From positions 5,840,062 through 5,904,061 of the forward strand of contig OX638379.1 of NCBI GenBank assembly GCA_951813605.1: a stretch of DNA of 64,000 nt, in the 5' to 3' direction. Position 1 is the stretch's first letter. Every line of letters begins with the position of its first letter. The notes beneath the pieces are model-generated. The model saw only the letters and a list, made by a program, of their open reading frames with translations. It searched no databases and was not told the origin of the DNA. A program made the position numbers and the translations under genes. Origin of the DNA: an uncultured Bryobacterales bacterium. GTDB lineage: Bacteria > Acidobacteriota > Terriglobia > Bryobacterales > UBA6623. Of this stretch, positions 25,196 through 33,020 are shown one piece after another.

Positions 25196-26869
25196 CTAGC
25201 TGTCTCGCATGAGCTGCCTGGCGTTCTCCAGCGCAGCGGCGGTCACTTCGGCTCCTGAGAGCATCCGTGCCAGCTCCTCCTCGCGTTCGGTCACCGCCAG
25301 CTCCATGACCTCCGCGGTAGTGCTGTCGCCGGTCTCGGTCTTCGAGACGTGGAAGTGCGCGTCCGCGAGACAGGCGATCTGCGGCAAGTGGGTGACGCAG
25401 AGAACTTGGTCGCCGGCGGAGAGCCGCTGCAGCCGCCTTCCGATCGCTTCGGCGACGCTTCCGCCTACGCCGGTATCTATTTCGTCGAAGACCAATGCGC
25501 GACGGTACGCGCCCGCGTCTACGGTCTGGCCCAAGCAGGTCTTCAGCGCGAGGGCAACGCGCGACAGCTCGCCGCCAGACGCCACCTGTCCGAGGGGCCG
25601 CAACGGCTGGCCTGGATTGGCCGAGAAGAGCAGAGCCGCCCGGTCGAAACCGTTCGCCCCCGGCGAAACCGTCCTCTCCAAGCCGATGACAAAGCGAGAT
25701 CTCGCCAAGGCAAGATCGCACAGTTCCCTCTCCGTGCAGGCGGCCAGCTCCTCGGCCGCGAGGGCCCGCTTGCGCGAAAGGTCGCTGGAACGCCTTGCAT
25801 ATTCCGCGGCCGCGACCGTGACAGCGGCTTCCAAGCGCTCGATTTCAGCGTCGCTGCGGTCGAGAATCGCCAGTTCCTCCGCCGAGCGCTCCGCGAATTC
25901 AAGAACGTCCTGGAGGGAGGGCCCGTACTTCCGCTTCAGCTTGTCCAATGTGGACAGCCGATCCTCCACGGCTTCGAGTCTTTCGGGGTCAGCCTCGAGG
26001 TTTTCCAAATAGGCCCTCAACTCGAACGCGACATCGTCGATCGTGCTGCGGGCGTCTTCCAAGCTCTCCGCGAATCGATCGAATCGTTCGTCGACCGATC
26101 CGATCGACGCAAGTGAGTCGGACGCTAGCTTGACCAAGGACGAGGCGGACGAGGCGGAATCGTACAAGGCTCCGTAGGCTTCGAAACCGCTCTGCCTTAG
26201 GGTCTCCACATTCGCTAGGCGGTCTCGCTCGCTCGCCAGCCCTTCGTCTTCTTCAACCTGGGGAGCAGCGTCGCGGACCTCCGTAACTTGGTAGCGCAAC
26301 AAATCGATCCGCCTTAGGCGTTCTTGCTCGCTGCCCCTGAGGCGTTCCAAAGCTTCTTCGCTCGCTCGCCACCGGCGATAGACGGCGCGGAGGGCGTCGA
26401 CGTCGGGATCGCATCCGGCGTGAGAGTCCAGCAGCCGCAACTGCAGCGCGGGCGAGACCAAGGTCTGCTGCTGATGCTGCCCGTGGATGTCCGCAAGATG
26501 AGGCGCAAGATCGCGCAGCAGTCGCACAGTAACGGGCGAGCCGTTCAGGTAGGCACGGCTGTTTCCAGACGCGAGCACCTGGCGTTCCACGATCAACTCG
26601 TCCCCGTCGCAGTCGATGCCTGACGACGAGAGCCTCGCGACCGCAGCCTGGTCCCGAGGGGGATCGAACCTTCCGGAGACCCGCGCCTTGCGGGCCCCGG
26701 CGCGGACGACATCCGCGCTTGCCCGCGCACCTAGCAATAGCGCGAGCGCGTCGACCACGATCGACTTGCCGCTGCCGGTCTCTCCGGTGAGAACATTGAG
26801 TCCGGCATGGAACGGCACCCGGAGCCGCTCCACAACGGCGTAGCTCTCGATGTCGAGCTCGTGGAGCAT
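25196..26869 (-). CDS. recN: DNA repair ATPase RecN
   Basis: 557 residues, the standard RecN length. Walker A is Gly-Glu-Thr-Gly-Ser-Gly-Lys-Ser near residue 30; a charged coiled-coil region occupies about 170-350; the ABC signature is Ala-Ser-Gly-Gly-Glu-Leu-Ser-Arg; Walker B is Val-Phe-Asp-Glu-Ile-Asp-Thr-Gly. It is an SMC-like ATPase that acts early in double-strand-break repair. No SOS-box pattern is evident just upstream. It lies convergent with the DUF3604 gene. Confidence 0.96.
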   Translation of the reverse strand: MLHELDIESYAVVERLRVPFHAGLNVLTGETGSGKSIVVDALALLLGARASADVVRAGARKARVSGRFDPPRDQAAVARLSSSGIDCDGDELIVERQVLASGNSRAYLNGSPVTVRLLRDLAPHLADIHGQHQQQTLVSPALQLRLLDSHAGCDPDVDALRAVYRRWRASEEALERLRGSEQERLRRIDLLRYQVTEVRDAAPQVEEDEGLASERDRLANVETLRQSGFEAYGALYDSASSASSLVKLASDSLASIGSVDERFDRFAESLEDARSTIDDVAFELRAYLENLEADPERLEAVEDRLSTLDKLKRKYGPSLQDVLEFAERSAEELAILDRSDAEIERLEAAVTVAAAEYARRSSDLSRKRALAAEELAACTERELCDLALARSRFVIGLERTVSPGANGFDRAALLFSANPGQPLRPLGQVASGGELSRVALALKTCLGQTVDAGAYRRALVFDEIDTGVGGSVAEAIGRRLQRLSAGDQVLCVTHLPQIACLADAHFHVSKTETGDSTTAEVMELAVTEREEELARMLSGAEVTAAALENARQLMRDS

Positions 26870-27227
26870 GCCTATGCCTTCGAGGACGGGCCCGCCGGAT
26901 CAGTCCGGGAGGGGCTGGCGAGAACGAGCACAGACCCTGCGGGCCGGAACCGCAAGCCATAGGATAGCCGCCTAGCGCGAGGAACGGGACTTTCCGGGAT
27001 GCAGAAACCAAGACCGTCTGGAGCCAGTCTAAGCGGACAGCGCTGTCTCGCACCGGCTCCAGACCCGCCGCAGGTTCGAGGCAGGGTTGAGATTGGATGG
27101 TCAACCGGTCCGCATCGTTCTGCGGCATCGGACCCGGCCGATACAATGTATAGTATGGATGTAGTAGGCTTGCGGTCAGCGAGCCACTCAGACCCGAGAT
27201 TGAATCCCGCGTTCCCGAGGTCAGACC
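26870..27227. promoter_or_regulatory. Divergent recN / tol intergenic region
   Basis: About 360 bases between the recN start and tolQ. Near 27140-27155 the run TACAATGTATAGT supplies two overlapping -10-like hexamers (TACAAT and TATAGT) for the rightward tol operon. I see no matching -35 at good spacing. No small gene or RNA is evident. Confidence 0.35.
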
Positions 27228-27998
27228 TTGCCCCTCGCGCTACCGTTCGCACTGCTACTTCAGGCCGCCGCTGAAGTCGACCCGACCGTCGCGGAGGAAA
27301 TCTCGGCCGCTTCGGAGCAATCCACCCTGTTTGGCCTGCTGCTGGAAGCAGGCCCGGTCGGATTCGTAGTCTTCGGGATTCTCGCCGTCATGTCCGTGCT
27401 CTCTTGGGCTGTGGCGTATTCGAAGCACAGAACGCTTTCTCGAGCCGCCAAGATCAGCCTGTCCTTCCACAGGGCCTTCCGCCGTGTTGGCAAGCTGGCC
27501 GAGATCTACGCCGCGAGCGAGCAGTACCGCCCGTCGCCGCTGGTGACAGTTTTCTCCTACGGCTACGAGGAGGTGGCACGGCAAGTCAACACCCACGGCG
27601 CGATTACCAACCCGGCCTCGGTCGAGCGAAGCCTCGCGATTGCCGTGAGCAGGGAGGCCACGCGCCTGCAAGGCAACCTCGGCCTGCTGGCAACGACCGC
27701 CTCGTCGGCACCCTTTATCGGCCTCTTCGGCACAGTCTGGGGCGTCTTGGAGGCGTTCCGGGGCCTGGGGCAGTCCAGCGGCGCCACGCTTAGGGCCGTA
27801 GCGCCCGGCATCGCAGAAGCACTGCTGGCAACCGCACTCGGGCTCTTCGCGGCAATTCCCGCCCTCATCTTCTACAACCATTACGCGGCAAGGCTGCGCG
27901 AGATCCGCACCAACATGCAGGACTTCGGGCTAGAGTTCTTCAATCTGGCGGAGAAAGACTATGGAGCACAAAATGGCGCTGCGAACAAGCACTCCTGA
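27228..27998 (+). CDS. tolQ: TolQ/ExbB-type proton channel protein
   Basis: 256 residues. A first membrane helix is near residues 35-60, with two further helices near 145-200 and the conserved Gly-Leu-Phe-Gly-Thr-Val-Trp-Gly, matching TolQ/ExbB/MotA. Its position at the head of tolR-tolA-tolB-pal-cpoB identifies it as TolQ. It forms the pentameric inner-membrane proton channel that energises Tol-Pal. The start is a TTG at 27228, with only CGAGG as a weak ribosome site. The coding end overlaps tolR by 38 bases. Confidence 0.9.
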   Translation: MPLALPFALLLQAAAEVDPTVAEEISAASEQSTLFGLLLEAGPVGFVVFGILAVMSVLSWAVAYSKHRTLSRAAKISLSFHRAFRRVGKLAEIYAASEQYRPSPLVTVFSYGYEEVARQVNTHGAITNPASVERSLAIAVSREATRLQGNLGLLATTASSAPFIGLFGTVWGVLEAFRGLGQSSGATLRAVAPGIAEALLATALGLFAAIPALIFYNHYAARLREIRTNMQDFGLEFFNLAEKDYGAQNGAANKHS

Positions 27999-28398
27999 TT
28001 CGTCGCAGGACCGAATCGCAGAGATCAACGTCACACCCTTCGTCGACGTCGTGCTTGTCCTGCTAATCATATTCATGATCACCGCGGGAGTGGTGGAATT
28101 CGGTCTCGAAATCGACGTGCCGCGCACTCGCGAGGTCGCCACCACCGACAAGGACTTCACGTACGTCAACATTACCTCCAAGGGCGAGCTTTTCTTTGGA
28201 AACGAGCCGGTCAACATCTACGAAATCGCAGATTTGGCCAAGGAGAAAGATCCGGAGCAGCCCGGGATTTACCTGCGCGCCCACCGCACAACGCCATGGG
28301 AGGTCGTCGCCCCCGTGATCGCGGAGTGCGGAGTGAACAAGGTCCATGTCAATGTGGTCACGAAACCCCTATCACGCGACCCGAGGGTGCGCCGCTGA
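27961..28398 (+). CDS. tolR: TolR/ExbD-type proton-channel partner
   Basis: 145 residues. A short cytoplasmic leader ends in Ile-Asn-Val-Thr-Pro-Phe-Val-Asp-Val, the conserved segment in which the Asp is the proton-carrying residue, followed by a single membrane helix (Leu-Val-Leu-Leu-Ile-Ile-Phe) and a periplasmic domain. It works with TolQ and TolA in outer-membrane constriction during division. It starts inside tolQ, with GGAGA at about 27951, indicating translational coupling. Confidence 0.92.
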   Translation: MEHKMALRTSTPDSSQDRIAEINVTPFVDVVLVLLIIFMITAGVVEFGLEIDVPRTREVATTDKDFTYVNITSKGELFFGNEPVNIYEIADLAKEKDPEQPGIYLRAHRTTPWEVVAPVIAECGVNKVHVNVVTKPLSRDPRVRR

Positions 28399-28413
28399 GA
28401 ATTGGGCAGTCCG

Positions 28414-29199
28414 ATGAGGGTGGAAAGCCAAGGCGAGGAGCAACACGAGCGGCTGCGGGGCCCGCTGATGGCCTCGGTGTCTTGCCACGGCGTGCTGCTT
28501 GCGGGGTCCTTGGCTTGGGGTGTGTTGAACCCCTCTATCAACCTAGGTTCGCAAGACGCCGGCGGCGGCGGCATAGTCGCAGTAAGCAGCGTTCCGCTCA
28601 ACGTGCCGCGCAGCGACGAGGCAAATCCCGTCGCAAACCCGAGCCAGCACAACGTGCCAGCACCCCCGCAGTTCAGGCGCTCGACCGAGTTGCAGGCACC
28701 CGATCCCGAAGACGCGCCCGCTGCGCCGGTCCCCGGCGCGGTCCGTAAGAAAGCGGACCAGCAGCAAGAGCGCGCCGTCGGCCAGCGTAGCGCCGGCGAA
28801 GCCAACACCAACGAATTGCGATCGTCGAGAGGAGCGGCACTCGAAAGCGAGCTCTATCGGGCAACGCCAGGGAGCGCGCTGGGCTTCGGAGGCCAGAAGG
28901 GCGGGCCGTTCGGAACTAGGTTCGGCTGGTACGCGCAGATCCTGCAGCGCGCCATCGGCGAACAGTGGAGAAGGACCCTCGGCCAAGTCAGGGGCGGATC
29001 CTCCAAGCCGGTCGTGACCTCCTTCGTCATCCATCGCAGCGGGCGAATCGACCAAGTATCGATCGTGCAGTCGAGCGGAAACCGCTCGCTTGACTACTCC
29101 GCCAGGCGCGCGATCAACAATGCCAGCCCGGTACGGCCATTGCCGGCCGGACTCGGCAAGCGTGCCATTGTCATCGAGATGCATTTCCGCCTTGACTGA
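28414..29199 (+). CDS. TolA/TonB-like energy transducer
   Basis: 261 residues. One membrane helix near residues 20-40 is followed by a periplasmic linker rich in Pro, Ala and Gln (about 65-140), and a C-terminal TonB-type domain (about 175-260) with Ser-Phe-Val-Ile-His-Arg-Ser-Gly and Ser-Ser-Gly-Asn-Arg-Ser-Leu-Asp. Its position between tolR and tolB marks it as the functional TolA. It should span the periplasm from TolQR to Pal/TolB. The domain is of TonB type rather than the classic TolA fold, common outside Proteobacteria. ATG 28414 is chosen; a TTG at 28402 is also possible. Confidence 0.82.
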   Translation: MRVESQGEEQHERLRGPLMASVSCHGVLLAGSLAWGVLNPSINLGSQDAGGGGIVAVSSVPLNVPRSDEANPVANPSQHNVPAPPQFRRSTELQAPDPEDAPAAPVPGAVRKKADQQQERAVGQRSAGEANTNELRSSRGAALESELYRATPGSALGFGGQKGGPFGTRFGWYAQILQRAIGEQWRRTLGQVRGGSSKPVVTSFVIHRSGRIDQVSIVQSSGNRSLDYSARRAINNASPVRPLPAGLGKRAIVIEMHFRLD

Positions 29200-29233
29200 A
29201 TTCGGCCTTGACACAAACCAGAGGGGACCCAGC

Positions 29234-30613
29234 ATGAACCAGAATTCGATCGTCGGCGCGAGCTTAATTCTAGCCGCGCTTCTCCCCTTAGCGGCCCAGC
29301 GACGGCCGGACGCAATCATCACGCTCACTGACGAGCAACGCGATCCCCGAATCGCGATCTCGAGAATCCGGGGGCCGATTCCCGCTGCCGAATCCGTGGA
29401 CAGGTTCAACGACGAGCTCTGGAAAGCCCTCGATTCCTCGGGGCGCCTGGATGTCGTGCCCCGCAGCTTCTATCCGCGCAGTTCGCCGCGACAGCCTGAG
29501 GACATCCAATACGACGAGAAAACGGTGCCGCAGGAACCGGCCGCGCGCGGTCTCTGGGCTCAGGGTTGGCGTGACGTCCCGGTGCAATCGCGCTACCTGG
29601 TCTACGGGCGGGTGGACGAAACTGACGGCCGCCTCATGCTTTCCGGCTTCCTCAATGACGTGACCCAGGAGTCGGCCGAGGCCGCCTACATTTTTGGCAA
29701 GCGTTATTTCAGCGAGGCCACCGCGGCCGGGGCTCGCGGGATGGCCTTCGAGTTCGCGCGCGACATTCTGGTGAACCTAGGCTTGGGCGAGGGCTTGGCC
29801 GGTACACGGATTTATTACGTGCATAGGGACGAAGGGGATGACCGCAAGGAGATCTGGGTAATGGACTACGACGGTCGGAACAAGAAGCGCATTACCAATT
29901 ACCGCAACCTGTGCCTGACCCCGGCTATCTCACCGGACGGCAAGCTGATCGCATTCACTACATTTGTCGAGGGCATCCCGAAGATCTATGTGCATTCCTT
30001 GGAAACGGGCCGCCGCCTGCAGTTCTACAACCAAGACGCATCGCTGAACACGACCCCGAGCTTCGCCCCGGACAACAGCGGCATCTTTTTCGCGTCGTCG
30101 CCGACCGGGCGCAGCCAGATCTACCTAGCCGACCTCGATGGGGGGAACCTGCGCAGGGTCTCGTATTCTCGTTCGCTCGATGTGCATCCCATGGTCAATC
30201 CGAAGACTGGCCGGGAAATCGCATTCGTATCGGACACGTCGGGAGAGCCCCAGGTCTATGTCATGGATGTCGACGGCACCAACCGACGGAGACTTTCCGC
30301 GGGAGGCGGAGACGCCGTGCAACCGGCTTGGGACCCCACCGGGGAGCGCCTTACATTCGCGTGGACCAGAGGCTACGAGATCGGAAACTACAATATCTTC
30401 CTCGTGGATGTGGCCAGCAGGGGCTACACGCAGCTCACACACAGCAGGGGTCGCAACGAGCATCCCACCTTTTCCCCAAGCGGCACCCACATCGCTTTCT
30501 CGTCCAACCGGATGGGGGGAACGCAAATCTGGTCGATGCGCGCCGATGGCACGCAAATCAAGCAATTGACCAGCAAGGGTGTCAACGAATCCCCGGTCTG
30601 GGCAGTTAGGTAG
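29234..30613 (+). CDS. tolB: Tol-Pal system periplasmic protein TolB
   Basis: About 459 residues: a short signal peptide (Leu-Ala-Ala-Leu-Leu-Pro), an N-terminal alpha/beta domain (about 30-190), then a six-bladed WD40-like PD40 propeller. The propeller repeats contain Ser-Pro-Asp-Gly-Lys, Ala-Pro-Asp-Asn-Ser-Gly, Asp-Pro-Thr-Gly-Glu and Ser-Pro-Ser-Gly-Thr. It binds Pal and TolA. The start at 29234 has GAGGGG nine bases upstream; an open extension to 29090 overlaps the preceding gene and is rejected. Confidence 0.93.
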   Translation: MNQNSIVGASLILAALLPLAAQRRPDAIITLTDEQRDPRIAISRIRGPIPAAESVDRFNDELWKALDSSGRLDVVPRSFYPRSSPRQPEDIQYDEKTVPQEPAARGLWAQGWRDVPVQSRYLVYGRVDETDGRLMLSGFLNDVTQESAEAAYIFGKRYFSEATAAGARGMAFEFARDILVNLGLGEGLAGTRIYYVHRDEGDDRKEIWVMDYDGRNKKRITNYRNLCLTPAISPDGKLIAFTTFVEGIPKIYVHSLETGRRLQFYNQDASLNTTPSFAPDNSGIFFASSPTGRSQIYLADLDGGNLRRVSYSRSLDVHPMVNPKTGREIAFVSDTSGEPQVYVMDVDGTNRRRLSAGGGDAVQPAWDPTGERLTFAWTRGYEIGNYNIFLVDVASRGYTQLTHSRGRNEHPTFSPSGTHIAFSSNRMGGTQIWSMRADGTQIKQLTSKGVNESPVWAVR

Positions 30614-30731
30614 ACGCCATTGCATCTGAAGCTGTACGAAGCTAACGAACCTGCGGTATGCTATTTGCGTTAACCTATATGTCACAGTCCCGCGGTCCTG
30701 CGGTGACGTAGATGGAGGAAAAGCAGTTCAC

Positions 30732-31496
30732 ATGCGATCGAAGCACAGAATCATTCTGATCGCGGCCGGCATCTTCCTAACGCTGTTTGCGTTCGGCTGC
30801 AAGAAGGAAGCCCCGCCGCCCCCGCCGCCCCCGCCGCCCCCGCCACCCCCGGAGGCTCCTGCGCCCAGCGTCAGCATCACAGCGGAGCCGAGTTCCATCG
30901 AGCGCGGCAAGTCAGCGACCTTGAAGTGGAGCTCGTCCAACGCGGCGAGCGCGGAGCTGAATCAAGGAATCGGAGCCGTGGCAACCAGCGGAAGCAGGGA
31001 GATCTTCCCGACGAGATCGACCGAGTACACCATCACGGTGAAGAACGCGGACGGCAAGACGGCTGCATCGTCGGCGATGGTGACGGTGCGCGCCCCGCCC
31101 CCGCCGCCCCCGCCCCCGCCGCCCAAGCCGGACTTGTCGGAGGCGTTCAGCTCGAGCAATATCCGCGATGCGCTCTTCGACTACGACAAGAGCGACATTC
31201 GGCCCGACGCGGCAGACGCGCTACGTGGCAATGCGGCAGCGATCAAGACGCTGGTGGAGGAGTATCCTGCAGCAGCGTTCCTCGTCGAGGGACACTGCGA
31301 CGAACGCGGCACGACCGAGTACAACCTAGCCTTGGGAGACCGCCGGTCGACCGCCGCGATGGACTTTCTCGTCAATCTTGGCGTGCCCGCAAGCAAGCTG
31401 TCGAAGGTAAGCCTTGGCGAGGAGCGCCCGGTCTGCTCCGAAGAGAGCGAGGCCTGCTACCAGCGTAATCGTCGCGCTCGCATCGCACTCCGCTAG
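30732..31496 (+). CDS. pal: Peptidoglycan-associated lipoprotein Pal with polyproline and Ig-like inserts
   Basis: 254 residues. A lipoprotein signal ends at Cys23 (Phe-Ala-Phe-Gly-Cys, an unusual Ala at -3). It is followed by a run of about 14 prolines, an Ig-like domain (about 45-115), a second run of about 10 prolines, and an OmpA_C domain. The OmpA_C peptidoglycan residues are Asp-Lys-Ser-Asp-Ile-Arg and Gly-His-Cys-Asp-Glu-Arg-Gly-Thr. Canonical Pal has only a short linker, so this version is extended by two stiff spacers and an extra domain. It anchors the outer membrane to peptidoglycan. GGAGGA precedes the start. Synthesis of the proline tracts should need EF-P. Confidence 0.9.
   Translation: MRSKHRIILIAAGIFLTLFAFGCKKEAPPPPPPPPPPPPPEAPAPSVSITAEPSSIERGKSATLKWSSSNAASAELNQGIGAVATSGSREIFPTRSTEYTITVKNADGKTAASSAMVTVRAPPPPPPPPPPKPDLSEAFSSSNIRDALFDYDKSDIRPDAADALRGNAAAIKTLVEEYPAAAFLVEGHCDERGTTEYNLALGDRRSTAAMDFLVNLGVPASKLSKVSLGEERPVCSEESEACYQRNRRARIALR
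30811..30851 (+). repeat. First polyproline-coding GC tandem tract in pal
   Basis: About 40 bases of (CCGCCCCCG)-like units coding an unbroken proline run after the lipid-anchored cysteine. Such tracts slip readily, so proline number may vary between strains. Codons alternate CCG and CCC, so it is not a single homopolymer. Confidence 0.85.
31093..31124 (+). repeat. Second polyproline-coding GC tandem tract in pal
   Basis: About 30 bases of repeated CCGCCCCCG-type units coding about ten prolines. The tract joins the Ig-like insert to the OmpA_C domain and mirrors the tract at 30811. Confidence 0.85.
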
Positions 31497-31539
31497 TAAC
31501 CGCCAGCCGCGTTCCGCATGGGCACTGCCGACTCGAGTT

Positions 31540-31572
31540 CCGCCCGCCGGACGGTCCCGGCTCGGCGGGCGG
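31540..31572 (+). terminator. Stem-loop downstream of pal
   Basis: CCGCCCGCCG (31540-31549) pairs perfectly with CGGCGGGCGG (31563-31572) over a 13-base loop. Some 13 bases further on, TCTTTTAGGTTTT supplies T-rich sequence. This probably ends or attenuates the tol-pal transcript before cpoB. Confidence 0.6.
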
Positions 31573-31615
31573 CCTCGCAGAGTCTTTTAGGTTTTGAGAC
31601 GGCGATTCCTGCTCG

Positions 31616-31632
31616 GAACGCCCAGGGCGTTC
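31616..31632 (+). promoter_or_regulatory. Perfect 7-bp inverted repeat upstream of cpoB
   Basis: GAACGCC-CAG-GGCGTTC, 58 bases before the cpoB start. It could be an operator or a second terminator stem; its position just before a TATACA-like -10 hexamer favours a regulatory site. Inference only. Confidence 0.35.
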
Positions 31633-31690
31633 GGTTCGTCTATACAGCTAATGCGGGAGGCCTCTGTGGGCGCCCGATTGGAGGTACACC

Positions 31691-32548
31691 GTGTCTTTGA
31701 AACAGCTTGCTGCAGCCGTCCTTTCCGTTGGTGTCCTGGTTCCGGCCGCACTCGGACAGAAACAGCAGTACATCCAGCTCCAGCGAGATGTCGCCCTGCT
31801 GCACGAGCAGTTGCGCCAGACGCAGGAGAAGCACTCCGAACGACTAGCGGGCCTGGAAGCGCTGCTCCGGCAAAACACCGAAAAGCAGGACAGGCTGCTC
31901 GCCGGTCAGGCGGTGATCGAGCGGGGCATCGATGCGTTGGACGACGCGCTGACTGAACCCTTGCGAGTCACTTCGGCCAAGGTCGACTCGCTGACTGAGC
32001 AGTTCTCTTCCCTTCGCGCTTCGATCGAAGAGGTCGGCACCTTGGTCGAGCGTCTGAGCTTGGACGTGCAAGACATCAAGACACATTTGACCACGCTGCC
32101 AGTTCCCATGGAAGGAGTGCCGGGTGCCGTCGGCGAAGAGGGCGGAGTGAACACGAGCGAAGCGATCTTCGAAGGGGGCCTAAGCGACTACCTGAGAGGC
32201 AACATTGAAAATGCCCGCGGGCAATTCCTCGACTACTTGGCCCTGTACCCGACACACTCCAAGGCCGACCAAGCACAGTTCTACCTGGCCGAGACCTATT
32301 ACTCGTCTGCCGACTACGAAGAGGCCATCCGGCAATTCGACCAAGTCTATAAGCGGCATCCCCTTAGCAATCTCGCTCCGGACTCGATCTACAAGCAGGG
32401 CATGTCGCATGTCAAGCTGCGCAATCGCGACGACGCAATAAAGTCGTATCAATTGGTCCTAGATCGCTTTCCGGATTCGAATGCGGCGCCGCTGGCTCGC
32501 TCGGAGCTGAACAGCTTGAAGAGCAGCAAGCCGTCTCCCGGTCGCTGA
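31691..32548 (+). CDS. cpoB: Cell division coordinator CpoB (YbgF)
   Basis: 285 residues: signal peptide, a heptad-rich coiled coil (about 25-115), a linker, and a C-terminal TPR domain (about 150-280) with Tyr-Leu-Ala-Leu-Tyr-Pro and Ala-Gln-Phe-Tyr-Leu-Ala-Glu. This is the CpoB/YbgF layout; in E. coli the protein links PBP1B activity to Tol-Pal. The start is GTG at 31691 with an excellent GGAGGT at 31680-31685. It completes the tol-pal cluster, although a stem-loop separates it from pal. Confidence 0.9.
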   Translation: MSLKQLAAAVLSVGVLVPAALGQKQQYIQLQRDVALLHEQLRQTQEKHSERLAGLEALLRQNTEKQDRLLAGQAVIERGIDALDDALTEPLRVTSAKVDSLTEQFSSLRASIEEVGTLVERLSLDVQDIKTHLTTLPVPMEGVPGAVGEEGGVNTSEAIFEGGLSDYLRGNIENARGQFLDYLALYPTHSKADQAQFYLAETYYSSADYEEAIRQFDQVYKRHPLSNLAPDSIYKQGMSHVKLRNRDDAIKSYQLVLDRFPDSNAAPLARSELNSLKSSKPSPGR

Positions 32549-32566
32549 CTTGGCTTTCCCGGGTCA

Positions 32567-33013
32567 TTGAAGGAGCAGGGCAAGCCGAAGGTTCTGTTCC
32601 TGTGCACCGGCAATTCGTGCCGCAGCCAGATGGCGGAAGGGCTGCTGCGCTCCCTCGCGGGCGACCGCTTCGAAGCCCACTCGGCCGGGACGCTGCCGCT
32701 CGAGGTCAATCCGGGTGCCGTAGCCGCAATGGCGGAACTCGGCATCGACATCAGCGGCCACAAGTCCGAGCATGTCGACTCGTATCTAGGAACGGGCGTG
32801 GACACGGTGATCTCAGTCTGCGACCGGGCCGCCTCGAATTGTCCGACGTTTCCCGAGCGGACGCGCAAGTTGCACTGGAGCTTCGACGACCCTGCGGCAG
32901 CCGGGGGCACCGAAGAACAGCGCATGGCCGTCTTCCGGCGCGTGCGTGACGAGATCGCAGCGTCGTTGCAAACTTGGCTGGCCAGATCCGCGGATCCGGC
33001 AACAGACAGCTAA
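32567..33013 (+). CDS. arsC: Thioredoxin-dependent arsenate reductase (LMW-PTP type)
   Basis: 148 residues. The phosphatase loop is Cys13-Thr-Gly-Asn-Ser-Cys-Arg19. Cys85 and Cys92 (Val-Cys-Asp-Arg and Asn-Cys-Pro) stand at the spacing of the Cys10/Cys82/Cys89 redox triad of the thioredoxin-linked ArsC family, which reduces arsenate to arsenite. The start is TTG at 32567, 18 bases after cpoB. No arsR, arsB or acr3 is adjacent, so arsenite export would have to be encoded elsewhere. A plain protein-tyrosine phosphatase lacks the Cys pair, so arsenate reduction is favoured. Confidence 0.88.
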   Translation: MKEQGKPKVLFLCTGNSCRSQMAEGLLRSLAGDRFEAHSAGTLPLEVNPGAVAAMAELGIDISGHKSEHVDSYLGTGVDTVISVCDRAASNCPTFPERTRKLHWSFDDPAAAGGTEEQRMAVFRRVRDEIAASLQTWLARSADPATDS

Positions 33014-33020
33014 GATGGTC

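Noticed and set aside
30811-31124. Possible CRISPR-like repeats in pal
   Set aside because: They are codon-level proline tracts inside an open frame, without spacers.
32567-33013. Plain low-molecular-weight tyrosine phosphatase
   Set aside because: The Cys85/Cys92 pair matches the redox cysteines of thioredoxin-linked arsenate reductase.
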